From Zygotorulaspora mrakii (Eukaryota > Ascomycota > Saccharomycetes > Saccharomycetales > Saccharomycetaceae), in the NCBI RefSeq assembly GCF_013402915.1, contig NC_050719.1, forward strand, positions 1,302,001 to 1,366,000: 64,000 bases of DNA, in the 5' to 3' direction. Below the pieces are notes generated by a model that was not told the origin of the DNA, did not search any database, and saw only the letters and a list, made by a program, of their open reading frames with translations. The first letter of the stretch is position 1, and each line of letters starts with the position of its first letter. Position numbers and translations under genes: made by a program. This document shows, piece after piece, positions 48,675 through 58,316 of the stretch.

Positions 48675-51551
48675 TCATTGGACAATCTTTCTGCCAACCA
48701 AATGATCAGCAATAGCTCTTGTACCTTCCCAATGAATTATCTTTGGCATTCTTTTTGCTACATCTGCTTCAAAATCGTATAGCTGTCTAATAGATGTGAA
48801 AACGATATGAGAACCTTTGACACCTAAAACAGCCGCTGTTGATTCAATTTCTTTATCCTCTGGGTTGAACTCTTCATCGTCTGCACGAGCTTCACGAATT
48901 ATTTCCTGTTTGGTTTCGATGAAACCTACAGCCTTGATTGCTAATCTTGTTGCTCTAGTCCTGTCAATTGGGGATGGCAAACCACCTTGTTGGACATGAC
49001 CTGGAATAGCAGATTTGGCATCAAATCTACCCTCAGCTTCTGCAGTCATTACTTTTGCCAAGTTCTCAGCACTTAAAGCCTTCGAAGCATTTGTACTCTT
49101 TAGAATCAATTTACCGAATCTTCCCCTACCTTCAGATCTCTCAAATGCTTCTGCAAGTGTTTCAATATCTTGAGATAATTGATCCAATGAAATACCTTCT
49201 TCTGGAACGTAAGAAGCTTGGGCACCAACAGCTAGTGATGTACAAGTAGCTAAGAAACCGGAGTTACCACCTTGGACATCGACGACAAAAGCTCTCCCTC
49301 TAGTAGACGAAGCGGACTGCTTGATGACATCACAGTATTCCATCAAGGCGTTAAGAGCTGTGTCAGAACCTAGGGAATACTCACTACCGGGAACGTTGTT
49401 GGATAAAGTTGCAGGAATCAAAACCATAGGAATTCTGAATGCAGCATAACTATCTCTAGCCTTTTCCAATTGATGTAAGGAAACGAAAGCCTCAAAACCA
49501 CCAACAATGATTAGACCATCAAATTGATACTTTTGGAAGTAGTATGCGATCATACCAAGATCAGCTTCTTCAGGAGTTGCTCTGTTGGTACCGATTTCAG
49601 AACCACCAAGACTTTGCCACCCAAGCATACTTTTCCAGTCCAATGAACGAACACTTTCATGTCTAGCTAAACCGGTCCAACCGTTATAAATAGCATAAGG
49701 TTTGTGACCCTGAGACATACAATAGGTGGCCATAGAGTAAACAGCTGAGTTGATACCACCTGCTGGTGCACCGACATTTACAATAGCAATTTTTAATCTT
49801 TTGTCCGATGGTAATTTTGGTTCATTATGATCAGCTGAGTTAATTGCCATGAAGTTATTCAAATGTTCGATAAATTCCGTATCTCTCAACGACATCGCCT
49901 TCTTGAAATCTTTGGAGTGAATGGCTTCTGCAACAGATTTGGTTAATCTAACAGAGTCAACTAAAGATTTACGAGTAATTTTATTTTCGTTAATGGCAAT
50001 TAATGGTGATGGAGTGTCTGGTGTGGTATCCAAAACTGCATTAACAGCTTCAACACCTTGTAATGAAGCTAAGATACGATCATAGGCAACAGCTGTACCA
50101 CCTCTTTGAACATGTCCTAACGTAGTAATTCTGGTGTCCAAACCTAACTTTTCAACTAAGACTTTGTGAACATCAGCGGGTGAAATTGGAGTTAAATCAT
50201 TAGAAATGGCACCCTCAGCAACAATAACAATTGTTGTTCTCTTACCTCTCTTTCTATGTTTTGAAACAATGTCACACATTTGTTCTTGCCATTCACGGGA
50301 AGAAGATGGCTTCTCGGGAATTAAGATATAGTCAGCAGATGTTGCAATACCTGCTAATAGTGCTAACCAACCACAATTTCTACCCATAACTTCAACAACG
50401 AAAGCTCTTGAATGAGAATTTGCAGTTGCTTCAACGTAATCGATAGCCTTACAGATTCTATCCAAGGCTGAGTAGGCACCAATAGTAGCATCTGTTGTCG
50501 ACATATCATTATCGATAGAACCAACAGTACCACAAATATTCAAATGTTGATATCTTGTGTGTTGCTCTTTAGTGATTCTATTGTTTTTCAATAACTCCGC
50601 AATCAATGATGGCCACTCGGCTCTGAATAAATCTGCACCAGTCAAAGAACCATCACCACCACAAACGATTAAAGCATCAACACCAGCTTCGATCAAATGC
50701 TGGGCACCCAACAATCTACCGTCACGTTCTTTGAACTCCATACAGCGCGCAGTACCAATATTGGTACCACCTTCGCTAGACCATCCACGAACGTCTTCCC
50801 AACTGTATTCTTTGATATATTCTGGACCACCATGGACTAGACCGGAATAACCTTCCATAACAACAAAGGCACGACAGCCTTTGAAAATTGCAGAACGAAC
50901 AATGGCTCTGACATTTGAATTCATACCGGGTGCATCACCACCAGAAGTCATCACAGCAATAGCTTTCCTGCCATGTTTTGACTGTTTTGGTAACGATGGA
51001 TAATTGTTACTGGTCTTGACACACGAACTGAGGTCTGTATATGATTGCGCCTTCGAGGCAATAGCTGATGGCATTTTCTCTTCCAATACTGGTGGGTGAG
51101 TTGGCATAGTGCTAACTGCATTCTTGGTAGAAGTGACACCAACAACATTGCCCAAAGGATCTAATGTGTACAGTTGCATTGGGAAGAGATAACTTGGGTA
51201 AGCCTGGCGTGGTGCATCGATATGATCCAGAGTTTGTTTGTTGAACTGAATGTCCGCAGTGTTGAACACTAACGATTCACTCACTAGAACTCTCCAGTCC
51301 TTGTTTCCACTTTTACTTTTCAGCTCTTCATAACGTGCTTCAGCCTTTCTTTGTTTGATCTCGTCAACTTCCAAATCTAATTTGACAGATATGCTACTGT
51401 TGTATAGAAACGTCGAGTTAGAAGAATACGATTGTCTCTCCAACTGTAAGAACGTGCAATAAAAATCAACTGTCTTGTCAAACGTTTCCTTCGAATGAGC
51501 GGTTAGAGTACAATACGATGTACCATTTACCAACGGGATATTAACAGTCAT
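48675..51551 (-). CDS. PFK2: 6-phosphofructokinase beta subunit Pfk2
   Basis: This is one of the two subunits of the hetero-octameric glycolytic phosphofructokinase. The 958 residues (S. cerevisiae Pfk2 959) have a ~190-residue N-terminal domain of glyoxalase-like fold, then two tandem PFK modules. The N-terminal module holds GGDGSLTGADLFRAEWPSL and the catalytic aspartate motif GTVGSIDNDMSTTD (about 345). The C-terminal module (from about 590, LKIAIVNVGAPAGGINSAVYSM) is regulatory. The protein ends in IIHWEGTRAIADHLVGRKIV. It is strongly biased to preferred codons. A long 976-base upstream region carries notable elements. Confidence 0.98.
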   Translation of the reverse strand: MTVNIPLVNGTSYCTLTAHSKETFDKTVDFYCTFLQLERQSYSSNSTFLYNSSISVKLDLEVDEIKQRKAEARYEELKSKSGNKDWRVLVSESLVFNTADIQFNKQTLDHIDAPRQAYPSYLFPMQLYTLDPLGNVVGVTSTKNAVSTMPTHPPVLEEKMPSAIASKAQSYTDLSSCVKTSNNYPSLPKQSKHGRKAIAVMTSGGDAPGMNSNVRAIVRSAIFKGCRAFVVMEGYSGLVHGGPEYIKEYSWEDVRGWSSEGGTNIGTARCMEFKERDGRLLGAQHLIEAGVDALIVCGGDGSLTGADLFRAEWPSLIAELLKNNRITKEQHTRYQHLNICGTVGSIDNDMSTTDATIGAYSALDRICKAIDYVEATANSHSRAFVVEVMGRNCGWLALLAGIATSADYILIPEKPSSSREWQEQMCDIVSKHRKRGKRTTIVIVAEGAISNDLTPISPADVHKVLVEKLGLDTRITTLGHVQRGGTAVAYDRILASLQGVEAVNAVLDTTPDTPSPLIAINENKITRKSLVDSVRLTKSVAEAIHSKDFKKAMSLRDTEFIEHLNNFMAINSADHNEPKLPSDKRLKIAIVNVGAPAGGINSAVYSMATYCMSQGHKPYAIYNGWTGLARHESVRSLDWKSMLGWQSLGGSEIGTNRATPEEADLGMIAYYFQKYQFDGLIIVGGFEAFVSLHQLEKARDSYAAFRIPMVLIPATLSNNVPGSEYSLGSDTALNALMEYCDVIKQSASSTRGRAFVVDVQGGNSGFLATCTSLAVGAQASYVPEEGISLDQLSQDIETLAEAFERSEGRGRFGKLILKSTNASKALSAENLAKVMTAEAEGRFDAKSAIPGHVQQGGLPSPIDRTRATRLAIKAVGFIETKQEIIREARADDEEFNPEDKEIESTAAVLGVKGSHIVFTSIRQLYDFEADVAKRMPKIIHWEGTRAIADHLVGRKIVQ

Positions 51552-52527
51552 ATCGTTACTAACCTATTAGATTTTCCTTTAAATTATAAATGGTTGCTCC
51601 TATTATCCTAATATATCTCAATTTGTAGAATTAAATTAAAAAACAACAACCATCCACAATTTCTTCTTTATAATAGTGAACTAAAATCAGAAAAACTGTG
51701 AGCGCTGGTCGGATTTTTCTAAACTTGAATCTTACTGACAAACCGGAGGCACGATAAACACTATGTAATTATTTATTAACAGCTTCCTCCTTCACAATAT
51801 CAATCACCGAAAAGTAAGAGTGTGATTTAGACAAAAAAGAGACCATTTAATCAAAAAAAAAAAAAAAGGACCACCATCATCATCACAAAACACCATATCT
51901 ATCACATCAAGAGACCAAATTACAGACTCTATTCGTTTGTACCAAAAATGAGCGAGATACGACAGCTATTATGATTCGTTTCTAGTATGGATAGAGAGAT
52001 TAAAATGCGTCGTACGGTGCTAAAGATTCCACGGCGTCCTGGCGTCCTGTAATATACGTCGATTATAGAGGCTGTTTTTAGTGGAAGCTGAGGGATCATT
52101 TAAGAAGGGGCTCCTCAATTTTTTGTGGAAGCCGTTGTTTTTCTGGAGTCCCCGGGGATTCCAGAAAAACAAAGATCATGTAGAAGAGGTTGCATGTGGA
52201 AGCCTCACAGTCATGTGAAAGTCACGTGCCAATAACTGCTTGAAATCACGTGTACCAGACGGATAATAATTTGTAAGTGGCTGCTTGGTGATCGGCCCGT
52301 TTACGAAGAGGGCTTAAGCTATGTAGAAAAGATGTTGCAAAGATCCATGGAGGTTTATTGTGGTGGATTATTTTCAAGTGTAGTCGTATCTTTTCTCGTT
52401 TTTTTACGTTTTAGTTAGTGAGAATGCCTGAAAAAATAATTTGTGTCACTAAATGTAAAAGTAAATAAAAAAAATATTAATGTGTATAAATATGGCATAC
52501 ATGATACTGACTTAGCGCAGGTTGGTT
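51552..52527 (-). promoter_or_regulatory. PFK2 promoter with E-boxes and repeated CTTCC-type sites
   Basis: Since GLO1 ends at 52528 and PFK2 starts at 51551 on the same strand, this 976-base gap is mainly the PFK2 promoter. GTGGAAGC (containing the inverse of Gcr1's CTTCC) occurs three times at 52081-52088, 52125-52132 and 52196-52203. CACGTG occurs at 52223-52228 and 52247-52252, fitting Tye7/Cbf1-type sites. A 38-bp palindrome sits between the second and third copies. A long A tract lies at about 51856-51868. Confidence 0.6.
52135..52172. repeat. 38-bp near-perfect palindrome in PFK2 promoter
   Basis: TTGTTTTTCTGGA (52135-52147) and TCCAGAAAAACAA (52160-52172) are exact inverses. The central TCCCCGGGGA (52149-52158) is itself palindromic, leaving a single mismatched pair (G52148/T52159). 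The arms contain TTCTGGA and TTCCAGAA, which resemble heat-shock-element units (TTCnnGAA). Confidence 0.95.
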
Positions 52528-53568
52528 TCAAAGGGTTAAGTCTGCTGGAACAATCTCAATTGAATATCCGTCAGGGTCTTGAATAAAGGCCAGATTTTTC
52601 ATCTTCCCTCCGTTAAATTTGACCCCCCATTCAATTTCATCGCCATACTTTTGTTCTATCTCGTGGCACATAGTTGCCGGGTCCTTGCAGCTGATGCATA
52701 TGTGACCATAACCCTGCGGCTTGTCGTTACCATTGTGGTACTTGAACGCTGGATCGGATTCGGTGCCCCAGTTGTGGGTAAGTTCGAGTAACCCTTCCGT
52801 TGACCGGGAGTTTTCTCCCTTGTTTATGCCGTATCCAAGAAAGTACAAGGTGAATTTTGCATTTTCATGAACACTGGATTTTATCAACTTCATGCCAAGA
52901 ACGTTTTGATAGAATGCCAAGGACTTTTCGGCATCCTTGACACGCATCATGGTGTGATTGAATTTTTTATTTTCTTTGTTATCAGGAACAGGTTCTTCTT
53001 CTTTCAAGTACTGAATTAGTTCGATCCAGTATCCATCAGGATCAAAAACAAACGCAATGTCTTTTTGCCTACCATCGACCAATCTTTTCTTGAACGCCGC
53101 ACCTTCGGACTCCAGTCTCTTGCATGTCTCTTCTATGTTTGGCACAGAAAAGCAAATGTGACCAAATCCGCGATGGGGTTCTTCATTACCATTGTTGACC
53201 TTGAAATCAGCATCGTTTTCTGTTCCCCAATTGTGAGTCAATTCAAGCACACCATTCATTGCAAAAACAGCATTACCGCCTTGTGAGTTTGTTGGGACCA
53301 CCTTGTTCGGGAAGCTTAAAAATAACAAGCTGAATTTCATATCAGGAAAGTCTTTCTTTTCTAGCAAATTCATCCCAAAATGCTTTTTGTAGAAAGCAAC
53401 GCTGACTTTTGGATCTTTGACCCGCAGACATGTATGATTTAGCGTCAACGTTGCATTATTGCAAGCGGAGTTAATAATCTTGGGATAGTGCTGACCGCTT
53501 TTTGACATTGCTCTAATTTGAAGTAGTGGCTTGAGTAAGTTCAGTTCTCGTAATACTCTTGGTATCAT
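52528..53568 (-). CDS. GLO1: Glyoxalase I Glo1, with a possible mitochondrial leader
   Basis: Glo1 isomerises the methylglyoxal-glutathione hemithioacetal to S-lactoylglutathione. The 346 residues contain two fused glyoxalase modules, as in S. cerevisiae Glo1 (326): LNHTCLRVKDPKVSVAFYKKHFGMNLL with ELTHNWGTENDADF in the first, and FNHTMMRVKDAEKSLAFYQNVLGMKL with ELTHNWGTESDPAF in the second. H and E residues in these strings are the metal ligands. The first 20 residues (MIPRVLRELNLLKPLLQIRA) are absent from S. cerevisiae Glo1 and resemble a mitochondrial presequence. The second ATG at 53508 (MSKSGQHYPKI) matches the usual cytosolic start. It is placed next to PFK2, unlike S. cerevisiae YML004C. 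Confidence 0.95.
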   Translation of the reverse strand: MIPRVLRELNLLKPLLQIRAMSKSGQHYPKIINSACNNATLTLNHTCLRVKDPKVSVAFYKKHFGMNLLEKKDFPDMKFSLLFLSFPNKVVPTNSQGGNAVFAMNGVLELTHNWGTENDADFKVNNGNEEPHRGFGHICFSVPNIEETCKRLESEGAAFKKRLVDGRQKDIAFVFDPDGYWIELIQYLKEEEPVPDNKENKKFNHTMMRVKDAEKSLAFYQNVLGMKLIKSSVHENAKFTLYFLGYGINKGENSRSTEGLLELTHNWGTESDPAFKYHNGNDKPQGYGHICISCKDPATMCHEIEQKYGDEIEWGVKFNGGKMKNLAFIQDPDGYSIEIVPADLTL

Positions 53569-53816
53569 ACACTACAGTGTCAGTAGTGGTTTTTACCTTG
53601 TATATGTATGTTTTCTCACGAGATTCTGCTGTATTCGCTTTCTCATAAAGAGTCCGGAAATAAAGGGCCTCTTTTTCAGAGGTTTTGCTCTGGAAAAAAA
53701 ACGATGCCTTGACATCCAGTTGATATATAAACTATAATCTATAAGGAAACTCCAGTTGGGTAGGAGTTGAGCTGACAGGGCCGCCGTAAAGTACTGCATG
53801 TTCTATAAGAGTTGCA

Positions 53817-56558
53817 TTACCTCGAATTGAATACTTGCGGCACCATTTCTTGGAGCCAAGACTCATTTGTTACCGGCATGCAGTCTTTTATAAACTCTTT
53901 TGAAGTTAGCAGAAGTTGTTGATAAAGAACGTATCTGCTTGGCTTTTTGGCCTCTTCCCGAGTTTGTTGAAACACAACACTAGACGGGTGGATGAATACG
54001 TTTAGACCGCCACTCTTTTTTAGGCCTGTTGTGTGATAACCAGATGTGCCCAATTGAGCAACATTCATCGGGAAGCCGCTAATAAAGCTTTTTGCTATTC
54101 TTGATTCTGGGTTTACTATTGAGCCATTTGCATTTTCCGTTGCAGCTGCATTTAATGCTGTAAAGCCCAATCTCTCACAGCACCTCCACAATTGGTCTCT
54201 TATATTCTTCACTCTTCTTAATGTCTTATATTGAACCTTGTGATCTTGACACCATAGCCTCGAGTAATTTGTGTTTGCCCATTCTTCATACACCCTGAGG
54301 TAAAGCATATGGTCACTTGAAACTTTGCCCGCGATGGAGTTACTAGTAGTAGCTTTTCTCTGGCCAGCGAATAATGAGGTCGCCTCTAGTAGCATGGAAA
54401 CGATTGTTAAGCACTCCTCCAGAACACCGGCACATAGATGATGCGATGCACTTGTGTGCAGTACTTTGGCAAATTCCGGTTCACACGGGAATGCGCACAT
54501 TATTCTTCCTAACCTGGTGATGATGCCTTTGCTGTTCAATGCACCCAGCACATAGAGCTGTTCTAAGGATTTGCTCAGTGACGAGACTGATGGCTTGTCC
54601 AACATGGGGAATTTCAAGAGATCAGTTATCCCTAGTGACAGTAACAGTAGCACAGTGTTTGATAGATTTGCCCTGATTATTTCTGGTTTTGGCATCAATT
54701 CCAATTCATTGTAATAAGACCATTTGGTAAAGAGTCTATAACATTTTCCTGGTCCAACACGACCAGCTCTGCCTGCCCTTTGATCGACCGAGGCCCGCGA
54801 ACATGCTACAGTCTCTAATTGTGACATGCCAGTTGTTGGCACAAACGAGTTTTCTTTTACAAAACCAGGATCAACGACATACTTTATACCATCAATAGTT
54901 AGCGATGTCTCCGCAATATTTGTAGCTAAGACAATCTTTCTGCACCCTGGGGGGGTTGGTATGAAAATTTTCTCCTGTTCTTCCTGGGGAAGATTTGCGT
55001 AGATGGGGGTAATTATCATTGGCTTTATACCGGAACCTAATTTTTCTGCTATTATCTCGATCTTTTCTCTTGCAGTTTCAATTTCGTCCTGACCAGTTAA
55101 AAACACAAGAATATCACCTGGTACTTTTTCTTTAGTGTGTATTTGAAAGATTGTGCTGATCGCAGCTTGCAGATAATTTGCCTCTGGTTGTAATGTATAA
55201 TGTATATCGACTGGAAATCTTCTTCCTGGAATATTGAATATTGGACAATTGTAAAAAAATTTAGAGAACTTGGTAGAGTTCATAGTTGCTGATGAGATAA
55301 TAAGCTTCAGATCCTTTCGATGTAGTAGTATATCCTTCAATAGTCCTAAAAGTATATCGGTTGCCAAAGTACGTTCATGAGCCTCATCTATCATGATGCA
55401 AGAGTATTTGAGAAGTTCTGGGTCTGCTAAAAATTCTCGGAGCAGCATACCATCCGTCATGTATTTCAAAATTGTCTTTTGAGGGTGTGTTTTGTCATCA
55501 AAACGAATAGAATAACCGACTTCTTTACCTAGAACGACATCCATTTCTTCTGCGACTCTAGCAGAAACTGCTGTTGCTGCGACTCTACGTGGTTGAGTCA
55601 CCGCAATTTGAAACTTGCCATTTTTGGTATAACCGTCTTCAAAAAGAAACTGCGGAAGTTGTGTTGTCTTACCAGAGCCTGTCTCACTAACGACTATCAG
55701 TATTTGGTTTTCTCGGATGGCATCTAAAAGGTCTTTTCTATACTTGTATACCGGTAGTAATTTCCTCATTTCCTGAATAGTACTAACACGCTTTTGCTCG
55801 GCTTCTAGCCTAGTCAAAAGCTCATTCTCATAAGCTGCATCTTTCTCTGGCAGCACATCATCAGTTTCGTCCGTGAAATCCACTCCAGCCTCATCATCAA
55901 AGACAAACTCGTATTCCTCGGATCCAGGGACATGAATATCTTCCCCAGTATCTTGCGGCCCCTTCAGTGCTTTCCTCAGTTGTGTTTCTTCCCACTCCTG
56001 CTGTCTATTGGCATTGGTGTTTTTAGTATAGTCATCTCTTTTGTTTAGAAGCTCTCTCTTGCGATTAATATCAATATTACCATCATCATTAAGATAATCA
56101 TCTTGCAAAGAAAACCCTCTGGTAGCAAGAGACTTTCGCTGTCGTACTAGATCCATGAGATCCCTTTTGAGTGTAATGTTGTCACGCTCTCTTTGAGTGA
56201 GATTATCCCAGCCATATTGCTTCACATCATTTTCCAGATAGTGCAACTCTTTACTCAACAGTTCAAGTTGCTGTTCTTCCTTCTCTGTAAGATACCTTTG
56301 TCGAGCGAGAACTCGAAGTTGCTGCATGGGCTGTTCTTCATGGACTGTTCCATCTTCATTTATAGTCTTTTGGTCAAAAACCTGTTGTTTATAATCCTCT
56401 TTACTCCTCGATTCCTCTAGAGATGCGGCTTCGTAGCTCCTTTTAACTCTTCTCTTACCCTTACCATGAATAGAGCTAACATCAGGGGTTCTCTTAGAAT
56501 CATCAGCCATAATTTGCTCTTTTGCAATATTCATTATGTAATATCGTTTGAAGCTCAT
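53817..56558 (-). CDS. PRP2: DEAH-box splicing ATPase Prp2
   Basis: Prp2 activates the assembled spliceosome before the first transesterification. The 913 residues (S. cerevisiae 876) show the P-loop VSETGSGKTTQLPQFL at about 290, DEAH in MIDEAHERTLATDILLG at about 390, SATMNSTKFSKFFYNCPIFNIPGRRFPV, and motif VI QRAGRAGRVGPGKCYRLF. A helicase-associated and OB-fold C-terminus follows. Three possible starts exist: 56558, 56534 and 56510; the conserved GKRRVKRSYE block begins about residue 33 of the longest form, so 56510 is quite plausible. It is divergent from URK1. Confidence 0.95.
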   Translation of the reverse strand: MSFKRYYIMNIAKEQIMADDSKRTPDVSSIHGKGKRRVKRSYEAASLEESRSKEDYKQQVFDQKTINEDGTVHEEQPMQQLRVLARQRYLTEKEEQQLELLSKELHYLENDVKQYGWDNLTQRERDNITLKRDLMDLVRQRKSLATRGFSLQDDYLNDDGNIDINRKRELLNKRDDYTKNTNANRQQEWEETQLRKALKGPQDTGEDIHVPGSEEYEFVFDDEAGVDFTDETDDVLPEKDAAYENELLTRLEAEQKRVSTIQEMRKLLPVYKYRKDLLDAIRENQILIVVSETGSGKTTQLPQFLFEDGYTKNGKFQIAVTQPRRVAATAVSARVAEEMDVVLGKEVGYSIRFDDKTHPQKTILKYMTDGMLLREFLADPELLKYSCIMIDEAHERTLATDILLGLLKDILLHRKDLKLIISSATMNSTKFSKFFYNCPIFNIPGRRFPVDIHYTLQPEANYLQAAISTIFQIHTKEKVPGDILVFLTGQDEIETAREKIEIIAEKLGSGIKPMIITPIYANLPQEEQEKIFIPTPPGCRKIVLATNIAETSLTIDGIKYVVDPGFVKENSFVPTTGMSQLETVACSRASVDQRAGRAGRVGPGKCYRLFTKWSYYNELELMPKPEIIRANLSNTVLLLLSLGITDLLKFPMLDKPSVSSLSKSLEQLYVLGALNSKGIITRLGRIMCAFPCEPEFAKVLHTSASHHLCAGVLEECLTIVSMLLEATSLFAGQRKATTSNSIAGKVSSDHMLYLRVYEEWANTNYSRLWCQDHKVQYKTLRRVKNIRDQLWRCCERLGFTALNAAATENANGSIVNPESRIAKSFISGFPMNVAQLGTSGYHTTGLKKSGGLNVFIHPSSVVFQQTREEAKKPSRYVLYQQLLLTSKEFIKDCMPVTNESWLQEMVPQVFNSR

Positions 56559-56675
56559 CGGACATTGAAAAATGTTTCCTTATCATGATATTAACGCTAG
56601 TTGTGAAAAAAAATGAAAACATTGAGATAGCGAATCTTGGCACTGGACCTTTCCAGGATTCCAATTCAACATATC

Positions 56676-58163
56676 ATGCCGCAGGTCAATCATAGGATAA
56701 CACCATCTGATACGCCAAGTGGTTCTTTCTATGGGACTTCAGAGGAGGGATCAAAGATTCAGCTCAACAAAGAGAACGTTATCATTGAGAATAACAGAGC
56801 GAAATACCTGCCCCCATGGACAACGCCGTACATAATAGGTGTGGCAGGTCCATCGGGATCAGGAAAAACCAGTGTTGCTGCCAAAATTGTTTCATCGATC
56901 AATGTTCCATGGACAGTCTTGGTATCTTTGGATAATTTCTACAAACCATTGGCACCAGAAGAAAGACTTCAAGCCTTTAAGAATGAGTACGATTTTGATC
57001 ACCCTTCTGCAATTGACCTTGATCTGGCGTATGAGTGCATTTTATCTTTGAAAGAGGGTAGAAAAACCACGATTCCAGTTTATAGCTTCATCGAGCATAA
57101 TCGGGTACCCAACAAAAGCATTAATATTTATGGCGCCAGTGTGATTGTCCTTGAAGGAATTTATGCGTTATATGACAAGAGGCTTTTGGATTTGATGGAT
57201 TTGAAGATATTTGTTGACGCAGATTCTGACGTTTGTTTGGCGAGAAGACTATCCAGAGATATTATACACAGAGGAAGAGATTTACAAGGCTGCATTCAAC
57301 AATGGCAGAAATTTGTGAAACCAAATGCTGATAAGTACTTGAGTCCGACAATGCAGAATTCAAATGCAATTGTTCCTTCTTTAACGGATAATGGTGTCGC
57401 AGTTGACGTAATAATAAATCATATCAAATTGAAATTGCAGTCAAAATCAGAGGATCATTTGAAGGAATTGATCAGGTTAGGTTCAGCAAGCACAATGCCA
57501 CTTGGCGATTATAAGTCAGTTCATGAATTGGATGCAACAAATCAGGTCCTGTCCATTAATACAATGTTGCTTGATAAAAAGTTAAAAAGAGATGATTTTG
57601 TCTTCTACTTTGACAGATTAGCTTCAATTATATTAACAAAAGCCTTGGATGATATTCCAATTTTTGAAAAACGTGACATAGTGACACCAAATGGTGTCAC
57701 CGTCACAGACTCTGCTGCATGCAACTTTGAACAAATCGCTGCTGTCAACCTTATTAGATCCGGTGATTGTTTCGTCCATTCATTAAAAAATACGGTTCCA
57801 AATATTTCATTAGGAAAATTGTTGATACAATCTGATTCTCAGACAGGTGAACCACAATTACATTGTGAATTTTTGCCAAGCGGGATTGAGAAGTACGATA
57901 GGGTACTTTTAATGGAAGCCCAAATAATTACAGGCGCCGCAATGATTATGGCAATTCAAGTGCTATTAGATCACGCAGTGTCGCTGAAAAAAATTAAAGT
58001 TGTTGTATATCTGGCAACTGAGCTTGGTATCAGAAGAATTATTAATGCTTTCCATGATCGTGTGGAGATTTTTGTAGGCACAATTATAACAAGGAAGGGA
58101 ATTGCTCATTCTAATTGGGCAAAAACTAGATTTGTCGACGCTAAATATTTTGGTTGCAAATGA
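56676..58163 (+). CDS. URK1: Uridine/cytidine kinase Urk1
   Basis: Urk1 phosphorylates uridine and cytidine in pyrimidine salvage. The ATG at 56676 gives 495 residues (S. cerevisiae 501); earlier in-frame codons hold no ATG. The P-loop GVAGPSGSGKTSVAAKIV is at about 52-69. Substrate-site strings are SLDNFYKPL, NEYDFDHPSAIDLDLAY and RLSRDIIHRGRDL. The C-terminal half is a phosphoribosyltransferase-like domain (KLLIQSDSQTGEPQLHCEFL; QIITGAAMIMAIQVLLDHA), as in the S. cerevisiae protein, where it is not known to be an active UPRTase. It is convergent with PHO91. Confidence 0.98.
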   Translation: MPQVNHRITPSDTPSGSFYGTSEEGSKIQLNKENVIIENNRAKYLPPWTTPYIIGVAGPSGSGKTSVAAKIVSSINVPWTVLVSLDNFYKPLAPEERLQAFKNEYDFDHPSAIDLDLAYECILSLKEGRKTTIPVYSFIEHNRVPNKSINIYGASVIVLEGIYALYDKRLLDLMDLKIFVDADSDVCLARRLSRDIIHRGRDLQGCIQQWQKFVKPNADKYLSPTMQNSNAIVPSLTDNGVAVDVIINHIKLKLQSKSEDHLKELIRLGSASTMPLGDYKSVHELDATNQVLSINTMLLDKKLKRDDFVFYFDRLASIILTKALDDIPIFEKRDIVTPNGVTVTDSAACNFEQIAAVNLIRSGDCFVHSLKNTVPNISLGKLLIQSDSQTGEPQLHCEFLPSGIEKYDRVLLMEAQIITGAAMIMAIQVLLDHAVSLKKIKVVVYLATELGIRRIINAFHDRVEIFVGTIITRKGIAHSNWAKTRFVDAKYFGCK

Positions 58164-58316
58164 ATGCGTCTGAATGAACGAAATAGAAAAATTGTGTAAG
58201 TGATTTATTATATAAATAAGTTCTATTAATTGTTATAGAGAAGAAAAACACGCGATCGAAAAAACGGACAAACAAGCGAACAACTAAGATTATTGCTCAA
58301 GTTTCAAAGGCTTAAA

